From a virus, in the IMG/VR virus record IMGVR_UViG_3300029309_000346, positions 1 through 24,023 of that record: a DNA stretch of 24,023 nucleotides. One strand, 5' to 3'. Numbering within the stretch: the stretch's first letter is position 1; each line of letters opens with the position of its first letter. The position numbers were made by a program, and so were the translations under genes. The notes beneath the pieces were generated by a model that ran no database searches, had not been told where the DNA came from, and saw only the letters and a list, made by a program, of their open reading frames with translations. Shown here in pieces: positions 1 to 8,211 of the stretch.

Positions 1-525
1 AGATGTGATGTCGGATACTGTATTAACCTCACGAGCAATAATTGTGTAGCTATTACTATTAACAATAGTAGCTATTTGATATTCTTGATTTAAAACATTA
101 GCGGTAATGTTGCCACCAAGAGTAGCGGCACCGCTGAAGGTTACAAAATCACCCTCAACAGCTTCATGGTTTGTGTCCGTAACTGTGATAGTAGAAGATC
201 CATTTGTCGCCGCAAAGGTTACATCTCCAGCAGATGTCGTGACTCGTATTGGGGTTATATCGTAGTAGCCTTGACCGCTTTCAATATAATATTTGTCACT
301 TGTACCTACACCTAGATAATTATCTAAAGCAATTGTCCTCCAAGGATGCAATGCACGACAAGAACCAAGAAAAGATTTAAGACCAAGCCGTGTCCAACCG
401 CCGATCTTTTCTGGATAACCCGCTCGAAATCGAACTTTATCCATGTCAAACCAACCACCCTCATTACTATACGAGGTAGTTTCTTTATTGATCCCCGGTT
501 GAAACTGAAGTTTGGTTAGCGGCAT
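1..525 (-). CDS. Phage tail/DNA-stabilisation protein, N-terminal part (gp10-like; runs off left edge)
   Basis: The reading frame is open from an ATG at 525 to the window edge (175 residues, no stop), so the gene is 3'-truncated. The N-terminus, MPLTKLQFQPGINKETTSYS, then NEGGWFDMDKVRFRAGYPEK and IGGWTRLG, is the hallmark opening of a protein related, as I recall, to P22 gp10-type tail-hub/packaged-DNA-stabilisation proteins. A SGQGYYDITPIR strand and a Ser/Thr/Val-rich beta region, NGSSTITVTDTNHEAVEGDF, follow. A second ATG at 532 is in another frame. AAGGATG provides the ribosome-binding site. It should be a tail component that closes the head after packaging. Confidence 0.75.
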   Translation of the reverse strand, partial: MPLTKLQFQPGINKETTSYSNEGGWFDMDKVRFRAGYPEKIGGWTRLGLKSFLGSCRALHPWRTIALDNYLGVGTSDKYYIESGQGYYDITPIRVTTSAGDVTFAATNGSSTITVTDTNHEAVEGDFVTFSGAATLGGNITANVLNQEYQIATIVNSNSYTIIAREVNTVSDITS

Positions 526-540
526 TGTGCATCCTTAATT

Positions 541-554
541 AGTTCAATTGAACT
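541..554. repeat. 14-bp perfect palindrome
   Basis: AGTTCAATTGAACT is its own reverse complement. It overlaps the stop codon of the gene at 554-1048 and covers half of the 28-base gap before the gene starting at 525. It has no T-tract, so it is not a standard terminator; a binding site for a dimeric protein is possible. Confidence 0.8.
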
Positions 555-1048
555 TATGGCTTAGTGGGCCAATCGCTGTCTTGAAGATGAGGCCAATTGG
601 AATGTGCACTTATATCACGTAACGCTTGACGATAAGCTGTTTGATCAGATGACATAGTTAGATCAGAACTTGCCCACCAATCTGTTTCAGCAATAAGGCT
701 ATTCCTTGTACTGCGATTATTTTTAGCGGCATCATTGTCTAACCGTGTTTGGTATTCAGTCTCTTGTTCCGCTTTAGTTTGTCCACCTTCAATATCAGCA
801 AACATATCAACAATTTGCCAAGCATGCACCCAATCTCCATTTGAGTTCTGCTCCACGCCATTTCTTACTGCATGTTGATATGCACCAATCCCTTCTGTTG
901 GCGCAGCAGCGATCATTACTGGATCAACGTTTAATGAGTCATAAACATTGCTGTTCCAGACCTTTGGAAACGAAATATTAGGGTTGTCACGCCTTAACTC
1001 ACCTTGAGTTTTAACTTCGCCTGTTGTTCGATTGCGATATTCAGTCAT
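554..1048 (-). CDS. Tail-assembly-chaperone-like protein
   Basis: 164 residues. The N-terminus (MTEYRNRTTGEVKTQGELRR; NPNISFPKVWNSNVYDSLNV) is soluble. The C-terminal ~50 residues, STRNSLIAETDWWASSDLTM then YRQALRDISAHSNWPHL and WPTKP, match the pattern of small fibre/tail-assembly chaperones: R-x-x-L-I-x-x-T-D-W-W, Y-R-Q-A-L-R-D-I, W-P-x-x-P. Those proteins help fibres fold or attach. The position directly downstream of four fibre-type genes fits. AAGGAG lies nine bases before the ATG. The stop codon sits at the edge of a 14-bp palindrome that fills part of the next gap. Confidence 0.75.
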   Translation of the reverse strand: MTEYRNRTTGEVKTQGELRRDNPNISFPKVWNSNVYDSLNVDPVMIAAAPTEGIGAYQHAVRNGVEQNSNGDWVHAWQIVDMFADIEGGQTKAEQETEYQTRLDNDAAKNNRSTRNSLIAETDWWASSDLTMSSDQTAYRQALRDISAHSNWPHLQDSDWPTKP

Positions 1049-1075
1049 CAGTTGTTACTCCTTTTTGACCTTGAG

Positions 1076-3037
1076 TTATGCCGCAACTGCATAAAATAAA
1101 TATGTGTCACCATTGGTGTTGATGGATTGATAAGTGTTAAATTTTATATTGAACCCTGCACTGTAGGTATCAATTGTATCTTGGTTTTGGATTAAACCTG
1201 CCGCATATTGGATATACCAAAACGGTTGGTTGCTTGCAGTTAAGTTTGCCTCATCCCAGAAATACCAATTGCCTGTAGAATTAGTTTTCTTGATCATCAA
1301 CAGGCGGATTCCGTTTGAAAAGCCACAATCGATGTTTTGATTCGTTCCGTTTCCAGTGAATGTTCCAACTTTACTTATGCCAGACGCATTTCCGAATAAG
1401 AGCATAATATGGTCTTGATTGGTGTTATTATAACCACCGCCAGTGTAAAAATTTGTATCGGTTGGATGCGTATTTTGCCAAAGAAGTGTATCTGTGCTTG
1501 ACGCAGAATTTAAATTTAATCTTAGATATTTATTTGCACCAAGTGGCCTTGCATAAACATATACATGAGTTGTTGTGCTAACGGTAAACCACCACGCCAT
1601 CCCAACTTCACCCCCTAAGTTGTGGGTGTGCGTCATGTTAGACCCAGTGCCAGTAAAACAAAACGTGTCGAAACCTGTTGGCTTTCTCTGCCAGAAGTAG
1701 CCTAAATCACCAGTGCCGTTTGAACTATCCCTAAAACCATTTTGATACTGAAAATTGTGACCTGACCAAGTGTAAAACTGTGGCCCACTAGTTTCATATA
1801 GCCTATCAGTGTATCTTCCTTGTATTTGCCTAGCTCCAAAAGTCGGAGCATCAGTGGATCCACCACCCACATTTAAGTCAATAGCCGCGTCAACTCTAAA
1901 CCCTGTTGGGGTTGACCACCCCGGCGGTTGATTACCACTTGCATTTCCATAGGTACCCTTAAATACGTCTGCACCTGTTTCTGCCGCTGCCATTGGCCGA
2001 CGAATTGCCATGTAAATGTAAGTGTCATTTCCTGTATATTGATACTGAAAACCAGTAGATGTTGGATGGCCTCTAGTGTCAAAGCTATTATACTCTGTGT
2101 TGCTTAAATTTGCTCTGAGCATATAATCCATATTATCTTGGTGAGTATTATGCACCCAACCCCTCATCATATCGAACATTTCCCAGTCCATTGTTTCGTT
2201 TACTTTGCGGACTAAAATCCATTGAGGCTCAAAGCCTAAAGTAACATCTGCAATACCCGACCCATTAGTTGTAAAATTTCCACATTTTATAATGTCCTGA
2301 TCGCCTGTCGTGCCAAAGCCACCGTCACTGTTGTTGTGGGCAAAAAGATACATAACATAACTATCGCCATTATTATTTGTACCAGCCCCATCGTAACCTG
2401 GGTTTTTAATAGTTACCGTTGTGCTTGTCGGTGTTGCTGTTAATATACCACCATTAGTAAACTCTGAATAAGTTTGATTAAGTGTAACTCCGTAATTAGT
2501 TCCCGATAAACCTCTATGCCAAATATGCCAGTCGGATGCTCTAGTTAGATTTTTAATCATTACCATACCCGGAGCCGACCCTAGTGAATGCGAAATTGCT
2601 CTGCCAGTAGAGCCATCTCCCGTATAGGTTAAACAATCAAAAAAATTTGATTGCTTGGCAAAACTCCAAGCACAATACTTACCACCACTTGTGCCATTTG
2701 AGCCTGTGTGACCTGTTCCATAAGTAAATCCGTTTGTCTGCACACTTTGACAAACCCTACGTCCCAAACCATCGCCATTTGTATCTAGTGCGTCAGTAGC
2801 ATTAGGCACCAAGTTATTTTGAATACCTGTTACTGTATCACACAAAGCATGACTGAAAGCTGATGAACGGCACTTAAACCAAATCATTCCCCCATTTGTT
2901 GATAAGTCAGTGCCACTATTAACAAATGTTGCATTTCCGTTATCTGTGGCTCTATATAGCGTACTGCTAAATATACTTTCTACATTTACGCCCTCACCTG
3001 CCGCAGGTGCAGCCGCTAATTTTTTAAACACTGACAT
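1076..3037 (-). CDS. Large tail protein with four beta repeats
   Basis: 653 residues from the ATG at 3037, which overlaps the previous stop (TAATG) with GGGAG upstream; a reading seven residues longer from 3058 would overlap more. After MSVFKKLAAAPAAGEGVNVE and IWFKCRSSAFSHALCDTV, four related units of roughly 100-150 residues can be seen. Each opens with a F-TGxG strand (DCLTYTGDGSTGRAISHSLG; IIKCGNFTTNGSGIADVTLG; DTFCFTGTGSNMTHTHNLGG; KVGTFTGNGTNQNIDCGF) and ends in an aromatic strand (YVMYLFAHN; YIYMAIRRP; HIMLLFGN; TYLFYAVA). It resembles large fibre-associated proteins of marine phages (possibly a DUF7483-type domain, name uncertain). A receptor-contact role is inferred. Confidence 0.8.
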   Translation of the reverse strand: MSVFKKLAAAPAAGEGVNVESIFSSTLYRATDNGNATFVNSGTDLSTNGGMIWFKCRSSAFSHALCDTVTGIQNNLVPNATDALDTNGDGLGRRVCQSVQTNGFTYGTGHTGSNGTSGGKYCAWSFAKQSNFFDCLTYTGDGSTGRAISHSLGSAPGMVMIKNLTRASDWHIWHRGLSGTNYGVTLNQTYSEFTNGGILTATPTSTTVTIKNPGYDGAGTNNNGDSYVMYLFAHNNSDGGFGTTGDQDIIKCGNFTTNGSGIADVTLGFEPQWILVRKVNETMDWEMFDMMRGWVHNTHQDNMDYMLRANLSNTEYNSFDTRGHPTSTGFQYQYTGNDTYIYMAIRRPMAAAETGADVFKGTYGNASGNQPPGWSTPTGFRVDAAIDLNVGGGSTDAPTFGARQIQGRYTDRLYETSGPQFYTWSGHNFQYQNGFRDSSNGTGDLGYFWQRKPTGFDTFCFTGTGSNMTHTHNLGGEVGMAWWFTVSTTTHVYVYARPLGANKYLRLNLNSASSTDTLLWQNTHPTDTNFYTGGGYNNTNQDHIMLLFGNASGISKVGTFTGNGTNQNIDCGFSNGIRLLMIKKTNSTGNWYFWDEANLTASNQPFWYIQYAAGLIQNQDTIDTYSAGFNIKFNTYQSINTNGDTYLFYAVAA

Positions 3038-4008
3038 TAAGCTGAACTCCCAATCCAAACGCCATAAAGCGTTGAGCTAATTTTAAATAAAACTACGGTG
3101 TCTGACGCAGTAAGTGTTGGCGCAATGTTTCCTGTGCGAGAAACCCAATAGATCGTAGGCCATGTGATTGTGTAAGATGACGCGCTTGTTAAATGAAGAG
3201 ACATACTTTCGCCAGACGATAGACTATCAGTAAATGTTGTGTTAGAACTTATCGTTTTGGTTTGTGTTGTTCCATTGTTAGGGTCTAACGCTGTACCTGT
3301 TAAGGCATATACTGTTTCTACAATAGCATTGGAAAACTTAACATCACCGTTTGCATCAGCAGTGACAACTTTGCTTGCTTGTGATGTGCCAAGCGTCGTG
3401 ATGTCGTTATAATTTAGTTCTGCCGTTGTAGAAGTTACACCATCTAAAATGTTTAGTTCTGCTGTCGTAGCTGTAACACCGTCAAGTATGTTTAGTTCTG
3501 CTGCTGTAGAAGTTATCCCTAAATTAGTTAAAGCCGTTGCAGCACTAGCTAAATCAGACAGGTTGTTAGTTGAAGTTAGTAGATTAGATAGATCCTCTGC
3601 TACGGCTGTAACTGCGGCACCTGATCCCGCACCATCACAAAATATAACCCCTGTATCACCGTTGTTTATAGTTACATTTGCACCTGAACCTTGAGAAAAG
3701 ACACAATTATGACCCGAAGAATTTTTTACAAAATATAATTTTTGAGCATCATTTGGTGCTATTGTAATTGTGCAAGCTTGTGATGCACTGCTTAATACAA
3801 GAACCCTATACATACCGTCTGACAATGTTCCGTCAGTTGTAGTTAGTGTATGCGCCGCACCAGAGCTAGACAGATTAATTGTCCCTACACCATTTGTAAT
3901 TCTATCTATAATATCAAAGTTTAAATTAGTGGTATCGCCCCATGTTCCAGACTGTTCGCCTGTTGCGACTTTCTCGATACCTCCGTTTGTTGTGTATGTA
4001 CTTGGCAT
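3037..4008 (-). CDS. Tail fibre protein with AELNILDGVT repeats
   Basis: 323 residues. The N-terminus, MPSTYTTNGGIEKVATGEQS then GTWGDTTNLNFDIIDRITNG, is a typical marine-phage fibre head. Residues 168-205 carry three copies of a 13-residue unit, T-A-E-L-N-I-L-D-G-V-T-x-T, a motif common in phage fibres. The C-terminal part, ASSYTITWPTIYWVSRTGNI, then SDTVVLFKISSTLYGVWIGS, resembles the end of the fibre at 4858-6777 (WP then an aromatic strand). It may be a second, shorter fibre or a distal subunit. AAGGTG lies before the ATG. The stop overlaps the next start (TAATG). Confidence 0.82.
   Translation of the reverse strand: MPSTYTTNGGIEKVATGEQSGTWGDTTNLNFDIIDRITNGVGTINLSSSGAAHTLTTTDGTLSDGMYRVLVLSSASQACTITIAPNDAQKLYFVKNSSGHNCVFSQGSGANVTINNGDTGVIFCDGAGSGAAVTAVAEDLSNLLTSTNNLSDLASAATALTNLGITSTAAELNILDGVTATTAELNILDGVTSTTAELNYNDITTLGTSQASKVVTADANGDVKFSNAIVETVYALTGTALDPNNGTTQTKTISSNTTFTDSLSSGESMSLHLTSASSYTITWPTIYWVSRTGNIAPTLTASDTVVLFKISSTLYGVWIGSSA
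3394..3507 (-). repeat. Three 39-bp coding repeats in fibre gene
   Basis: About three 39-bp units encode AELNILDGVT-type repeats (the third is degenerate, reading AELNYNDITT). Confidence 0.75.
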
Positions 4009-4019
4009 CTATATCACCT

Positions 4020-4847
4020 TTATGCTGCGATTTCTGTCCACGTTGTCCCCGGTTCAGGGACTATTCTACCCCAAATTAATGGCGATGTCACCTCACCAGT
4101 TGCCGAAACTCCCGTTGGCGAGACAACCGCTCCGCCAGTAATAGTTACACTACCTACACCACCCGTAGCTTGAAGACCAGTCGGTATTGTCGTAGCCCCA
4201 CCAGTTGCCACAACTGATCCAACTTGTCCTGTTCCACCAACCCCCGTCACTGATACGTTTGCATCCGCAGCAATTGTCACTGATCCTACACCACCCGTAG
4301 CAGCTAAACCTGTCGGCGGTACATTTGCTGTTCCTGTGATTGTTGGACTTCCTATTCCACCTGTGGCAGCTACACCCGTAGGAGTCACAACGATACGTGG
4401 AGTTACTGTAACTGATCCTACACCGCCCGTACCAGACACGCCCGTTGGGGATACCACTGCTCCAGCAGCGGGTGTCGGAGATCCTATTTGTCCTGTGCCA
4501 GATACTCCAGTTGGAATGACTGTAACATTAGATACATGAGAGGCCGATCCTACTTCACCTATACCAGCTACACCTGTTGGTTGAACAAAAGCGTTACCAC
4601 CAGAGGACATAGTGCCTACAAAACCCTGTCCTTCAACGCCAGTTGGAGAAACAACAATTCTAGGGGTGGCAACAGCGGTGCCTACCTGACCTGTACCTGC
4701 AACACCCGTAACGGAAAAGTTTGCTTCACCTGTAACAGTGACCGACCCTACACCACTTGCACCCACTAGACCCGTTATCGGGGGAGAGATGTCTACAACA
4801 CCGCTATCCCCGTAGGTAGTTTCAGAAAAGGGTGTAAAGCCAAACAT
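4020..4847 (-). CDS. Protein of eleven 22-residue TGV repeats
   Basis: 275 residues. After 24 residues (MFGFTPFSETTYGDSGVVDI) come exactly eleven 22-residue units with the pattern T-G-V-x-x-T-G-x-V-G-S-x8-V-x-P, ending in a 9-residue tail, GTTWTEIAA. The phase is perfectly kept: 24 + 242 + 9 residues. The repeats are Gly/Thr/Val-rich with almost no charge and look like a regular beta-helix or stack of short strands, as in fibre shafts. It lies between two fibre genes. The same repeat appears in 1-2 degenerate copies in the protein at 8866-9327. A shaft or adhesion role is inferred. AAGGAA precedes the ATG. Confidence 0.8.
   Translation of the reverse strand: MFGFTPFSETTYGDSGVVDISPPITGLVGASGVGSVTVTGEANFSVTGVAGTGQVGTAVATPRIVVSPTGVEGQGFVGTMSSGGNAFVQPTGVAGIGEVGSASHVSNVTVIPTGVSGTGQIGSPTPAAGAVVSPTGVSGTGGVGSVTVTPRIVVTPTGVAATGGIGSPTITGTANVPPTGLAATGGVGSVTIAADANVSVTGVGGTGQVGSVVATGGATTIPTGLQATGGVGSVTITGGAVVSPTGVSATGEVTSPLIWGRIVPEPGTTWTEIAA
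4050..4775 (-). repeat. Eleven in-phase 66-bp coding repeats
   Basis: Eleven 66-bp units encode the 22-residue repeats of the protein at 4020-4847. Protein conservation is concentrated in the first 11 residues of each unit, and the DNA has diverged at third positions, so the array is older than a fresh slippage event. Confidence 0.85.
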
Positions 4848-4857
4848 TAGCTATTCC

Positions 4858-6777
4858 TTATCCGTAGGCAGCCGCAGACAATATGCCTACCCAATTACTG
4901 CCCCCGTCTCTTGTGTAGAATACATACAGATTGCTCTCTCCTGACGCAGGGGCATCTGGCGCACTGCCGCCTGCCCAGTCTACTGAATTAGGCCATGTAA
5001 GTGTGTGGCTTCCACCTGCTGTTACCTGTAAAACAAAACCTTGTGCGTAGCCACTAGACCCACCGCTAAAAGTAAATGTAGTGTTACCACTCGTTGTAAG
5101 ACTAAATCCACCAGCACTGTTTACGTTACATGTTGGAGTTGTTCCCGATAACGCATCATAATCTTCAGCTAATGAGCTATCTTCTATATATACACTGGTA
5201 TTATTTACAGTAACTCGACTTGAACCACCTGTCCTCAGTGAAATACTATCAGTGCCAAATGAAACTAGTGTGTCAGTGTCACCGGCATGGTAAATTGCAC
5301 TATGAAGAAAAATATCATCAACTGCGTTTATGTTACCGCTTATATCAATATGAGAGCTATTAACAGAAAGAATAGAAGTGCCACCCACCGTAAAGGTCAC
5401 ATTATTTGTGCCAAAACCCATCTTTGTATCTGTGTCACCAGTGTGGTAAATTTCAGACGCAAGATATATATCATTTATACCAGTGAGGTCTTGGTTTTGA
5501 AAATCAGAGGAACTGTTGGTTATTTTTAATCTGTTTGTGCCATTAGTAGAAAATGCAATAGTATCTGCCTCTCCACTAGGTTGATACATACCAGTGTTTA
5601 AATCATTGTTAAATGAATATCCTGGATTGCCTACTACTCTACCACTGTTTGTAAGCTGTATGTATGGCGTATGGCTGTTGCCACTTGTTTGCACATCACC
5701 TGATGTGCTTATGCCATTGTTAAAAGAAGCTTTACCTGCATCTGACATATCAAGTGTAAGGGCTGTTATTACAGAACCACCATCGTTACCTTTAAATAAT
5801 AAATCGGCATCTCCAACCATAGAACGAACTGTAAAATCGTTGCTTTCATTTCGCAACATGCCAATGTCGCCACCTGCATCTCTTATACGGATAATACCAC
5901 TATCAGCATCTAAATGAATTTCTCCTGAAACGTCTAGTAAAAGATTACCATTTGCTGCTGCAATTTTTCCGTTTGTTCCATCTCCTACTAATTCAAGATC
6001 GTTGCCATCACCCATTAATAAATATTGGAGATCACCCATTTTTACGTCATGGTTAAATATTGCAGTACCACCATCTGACATGTCTAGGGTAAGGGCAGTT
6101 ATTGTAGAACCCCCATCATTACCTTTAAAGATCATATCTCTATCACTGGCTCTGCTTTGGATTACAGCATCTGTACTACTATTTGCAAAAGACAGAATTG
6201 GAGTGCCATCATCAAAAAAGTTTATGAAACCACCGTTTGCATCAAGCTTAATATCAGCAGCAGCATCTATTACGAAATCATCTGTTGCTGTAATAGTATC
6301 AGCATTAATGGTCAATTCATCAACCGTGAGTGTTGTCAGTGTACCAAGGCTTGTGATGTTAGGTTGTGCAGCAGTTGTGACTGTCCCTGCTGTTGTTGCA
6401 GTAGACGCAGCTACGTTAGTCACATTACGCCCATCTGCGGTGGCTATGTGTCCACTCGCATCAAGGTATACAGCTTTTTCGGCAGGTTGCGTAATGAACA
6501 CATCCGCAGCACCTGCCGTTAAGTTTATAGCATTTCCTGAATTAGAACTTTCAAGGATAGTTGTTCTGGCAAGCGTTGTTCCAGAAGAAGTAAACGTACC
6601 AAGCCCAACCTCAAATTGCCCTGTACTACTTTCAAATATAGCATAGTAAGTTGTATCGCTATTAGAAAGAACAGAGGTAAAGGTTTGGAATCCTGTTACG
6701 GCTCCGCCTAATGTTAGAGTACCTGTCCCTGTGGTTGACGTAGTCTCTTTTACTCGATCTTTAACAACAAGTGCCAT
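4858..6777 (-). CDS. Tail fibre protein with internal duplications
   Basis: 639 residues. The N-terminal ~110 residues (MALVVKDRVKETTSTTGTGT; QTFTSVLSNSDTTYYAIFES) are the usual fibre attachment part. A repeat follows at about 176-242 and 287-353, sharing FKGNDGGSxITALTLDMSD. A second repeat pair at 435-479 and 487-531 shares IYHxGDTDTxxxFGT. The C-terminal end, HTLTWPNSVDWAGGSAPDAP then LYVFYTRDGGSNWVGILS, is a common receptor-binding tip in marine phage fibres. The protein should reach from the tail to the host surface. The internal duplications are likely to lengthen the shaft. GGAG is upstream of the ATG. Confidence 0.85.
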   Translation of the reverse strand: MALVVKDRVKETTSTTGTGTLTLGGAVTGFQTFTSVLSNSDTTYYAIFESSTGQFEVGLGTFTSSGTTLARTTILESSNSGNAINLTAGAADVFITQPAEKAVYLDASGHIATADGRNVTNVAASTATTAGTVTTAAQPNITSLGTLTTLTVDELTINADTITATDDFVIDAAADIKLDANGGFINFFDDGTPILSFANSSTDAVIQSRASDRDMIFKGNDGGSTITALTLDMSDGGTAIFNHDVKMGDLQYLLMGDGNDLELVGDGTNGKIAAANGNLLLDVSGEIHLDADSGIIRIRDAGGDIGMLRNESNDFTVRSMVGDADLLFKGNDGGSVITALTLDMSDAGKASFNNGISTSGDVQTSGNSHTPYIQLTNSGRVVGNPGYSFNNDLNTGMYQPSGEADTIAFSTNGTNRLKITNSSSDFQNQDLTGINDIYLASEIYHTGDTDTKMGFGTNNVTFTVGGTSILSVNSSHIDISGNINAVDDIFLHSAIYHAGDTDTLVSFGTDSISLRTGGSSRVTVNNTSVYIEDSSLAEDYDALSGTTPTCNVNSAGGFSLTTSGNTTFTFSGGSSGYAQGFVLQVTAGGSHTLTWPNSVDWAGGSAPDAPASGESNLYVFYTRDGGSNWVGILSAAAYG

Positions 6778-6803
6778 CGCAACAATCTCCTATCTAGTAC
6801 CGT

Positions 6804-7253
6804 TTAGGCGATTCTTATAATTGCGTTTGAAGCATCCGCTGTTGGAAAAGCAATTTGAAAGTCACCCGCCGTAGATGTTTTATCACCACCAAAGTCCAAA
6901 ACAACTACACTGTTAGCCGTACCTGATCCGCCACCTTCAGTGGTATTATAGATCAATGCACCACGCGCTGTAATAGTTGCAGAAGTAAACGTAATGTCTG
7001 CAAAGTCTGTAAGAGCAGTTGTACCTGAAGTAGTTGGATCAACACGGGTTAATGTGCCACCACCTGCGGAATAAGAACCAGAGTTACTTACTTCGTTTGA
7101 AGTTGTGTAAGCTGTGGTTGCCGCATTAAATGAAGCACTGTTGTCATATAATGCGATTTTGAAAGTATCTCCACCGCTGTTTTTAAAATCGTGACCACCC
7201 TCAAGAAGCTCTTTCTTGAAAGAAGTACACATAAAGTTTCCAGAAAAGGCCAT
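6804..7253 (-). CDS. Tail-associated structural protein
   Basis: 149 residues, beta-rich and poor in charge. The order MAFSGNFMCTSFKKELLEGG, DTFKIALYDNSASFNAATTA, YTTSNEVSNSGSYSAGGGTL, FADITFTSATITARGALIYN, and VVVLDFGGDKTSTAGDFQIA matches a small protein seen, as I recall, in many marine cyanophages and pelagiphages and assumed to be part of the tail or fibre. The specific role is unknown. AAGGAG lies in the previous gene's last codons, nine to fourteen bases before the ATG. Confidence 0.75.
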   Translation of the reverse strand: MAFSGNFMCTSFKKELLEGGHDFKNSGGDTFKIALYDNSASFNAATTAYTTSNEVSNSGSYSAGGGTLTRVDPTTSGTTALTDFADITFTSATITARGALIYNTTEGGGSGTANSVVVLDFGGDKTSTAGDFQIAFPTADASNAIIRIA

Positions 7254-7254
7254 A

Positions 7255-7551
7255 TTAAAGTCTCCTTATAAGTTCAGCCAGTTGGGGATGACCAGCATCA
7301 ACAAGCGCATTACACACAGTTGTTCGGTCACTACGAATAGCCTGTCGCATATAATTAGCAACAAGCGTCTCAATGTGCTTGGAAAAAGCACGGGCTTGGT
7401 CTCTTACGCCGGGATGCGTATTATCGGAGACCGATATGATCTTTTGGACACATTGTTCCGCAAGTTCATCTGGGGTAAATCCACGATTTTCTGTAGTATT
7501 AACGCCTACTACACTGTCATATCGTGGCACACTTATATCTATTTTGAACAT
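7255..7551 (-). CDS. Small helical conserved protein
   Basis: 98 residues. After a short strand, MFKIDISVPRYDSV, the protein is helical: FTPDELAEQCVQKIISVSDN, THPGVRDQARAFSKHIETLV, NYMRQAIRSDRTTVCNALVD and AGHPQLAELIRRL. I recall similar proteins with the ELAE...HPxxRDQA...RSDRTT pattern in marine phages, in the connector-to-tail interval, without known function. The TAATG start overlaps the adaptor stop. Its last codons carry the AAGGAG for the next gene, so expression of three genes is linked here. A tail-assembly or chaperone role is possible but unsupported. Confidence 0.68.
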   Translation of the reverse strand: MFKIDISVPRYDSVVGVNTTENRGFTPDELAEQCVQKIISVSDNTHPGVRDQARAFSKHIETLVANYMRQAIRSDRTTVCNALVDAGHPQLAELIRRL

Positions 7552-8207
7552 TATCGTTTTGTCCTGATTACTTTTCCAGTTCTATATTCATCGGTTGTTT
7601 CTTTGGCTTCACCAAGCATTTTAATTCCCATTAAAGATTCTTGAAAACGTTGATTATATACGCCCATAATATCTGGTTCACCTTTCATATAAATATACGC
7701 TTCAATTAACGACCCGTAAAGCAATGATAACTCCGCATTTTCACTAAGCCATGTTGTACTGCTATCTGTAAGGGTTGAGTCAGTAATACTTAAAGGCCTA
7801 TAAAAGTAATGGAGCTCTGCTGTATATGCAATGTCAGGCGTTGGAGCTAATAAAAAATTGTCAACGTCAAACTGAGAATAGTATCGAGGCTCTCCCGTTG
7901 TAGTTTCATCAGGCGTATACGTTTGTAAAAAACTTGGGTCTTTAAACTCTATGAAAAACTTATCTCCGTTTGTTCCGGCTAGACTTAAAGAGAACGGGGC
8001 TAAAAAGTCAGAAGGACAAGCTAAATATTTATTTGATGCCGTTGTGTTTGCCAAAACATTTTTACGAAATAAACTTAGTTGTACATTTTTAAGTATGCGT
8101 TCTTCAGCCAAACGAATAAATATAGGTAAGCTGTTTACGAAACTTGTTTCCGTATTTTCCGTATAGTCTTGTAAAGCTTGTTTTAATTGTCCGTATGTAA
8201 AACTCAT
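7551..8207 (-). CDS. Second connector/adaptor-like protein
   Basis: 218 residues. MSFTYGQLKQALQDYTENTE and FVNSLPIFIRLAEERILKNV form the helical start; PSDFLAPFSLSLAGTNGDKF, EFKDPSFLQTY, GEPRYYSQFDVDNFLLAPTP and LHYFYRPLSI form the beta part. TWLSENAELSLLYGSLIEAY and the following Tyr/Phe helix close it. The order of elements matches the adaptor at 9327-9992 (a DF-type strand, then G-x-P-x-YY, then x-x-P-x-P, a Tyr-rich strand and a C-terminal helix), so the two are likely paralogues or structural analogues. The family is that of phage adaptors below the portal. TAATG overlap with the next gene. Confidence 0.68.
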   Translation of the reverse strand: MSFTYGQLKQALQDYTENTETSFVNSLPIFIRLAEERILKNVQLSLFRKNVLANTTASNKYLACPSDFLAPFSLSLAGTNGDKFFIEFKDPSFLQTYTPDETTTGEPRYYSQFDVDNFLLAPTPDIAYTAELHYFYRPLSITDSTLTDSSTTWLSENAELSLLYGSLIEAYIYMKGEPDIMGVYNQRFQESLMGIKMLGEAKETTDEYRTGKVIRTKR

Positions 8208-8211
8208 GTCA

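Noticed and set aside
6002-6646. Open frame on the plus strand opposite the fibre gene (214 codons)
   Set aside because: It is antisense to a clear fibre gene and has Ser/Val/Pro-rich composition that follows from the opposite strand's repeats; no ribosome-binding site or family pattern.
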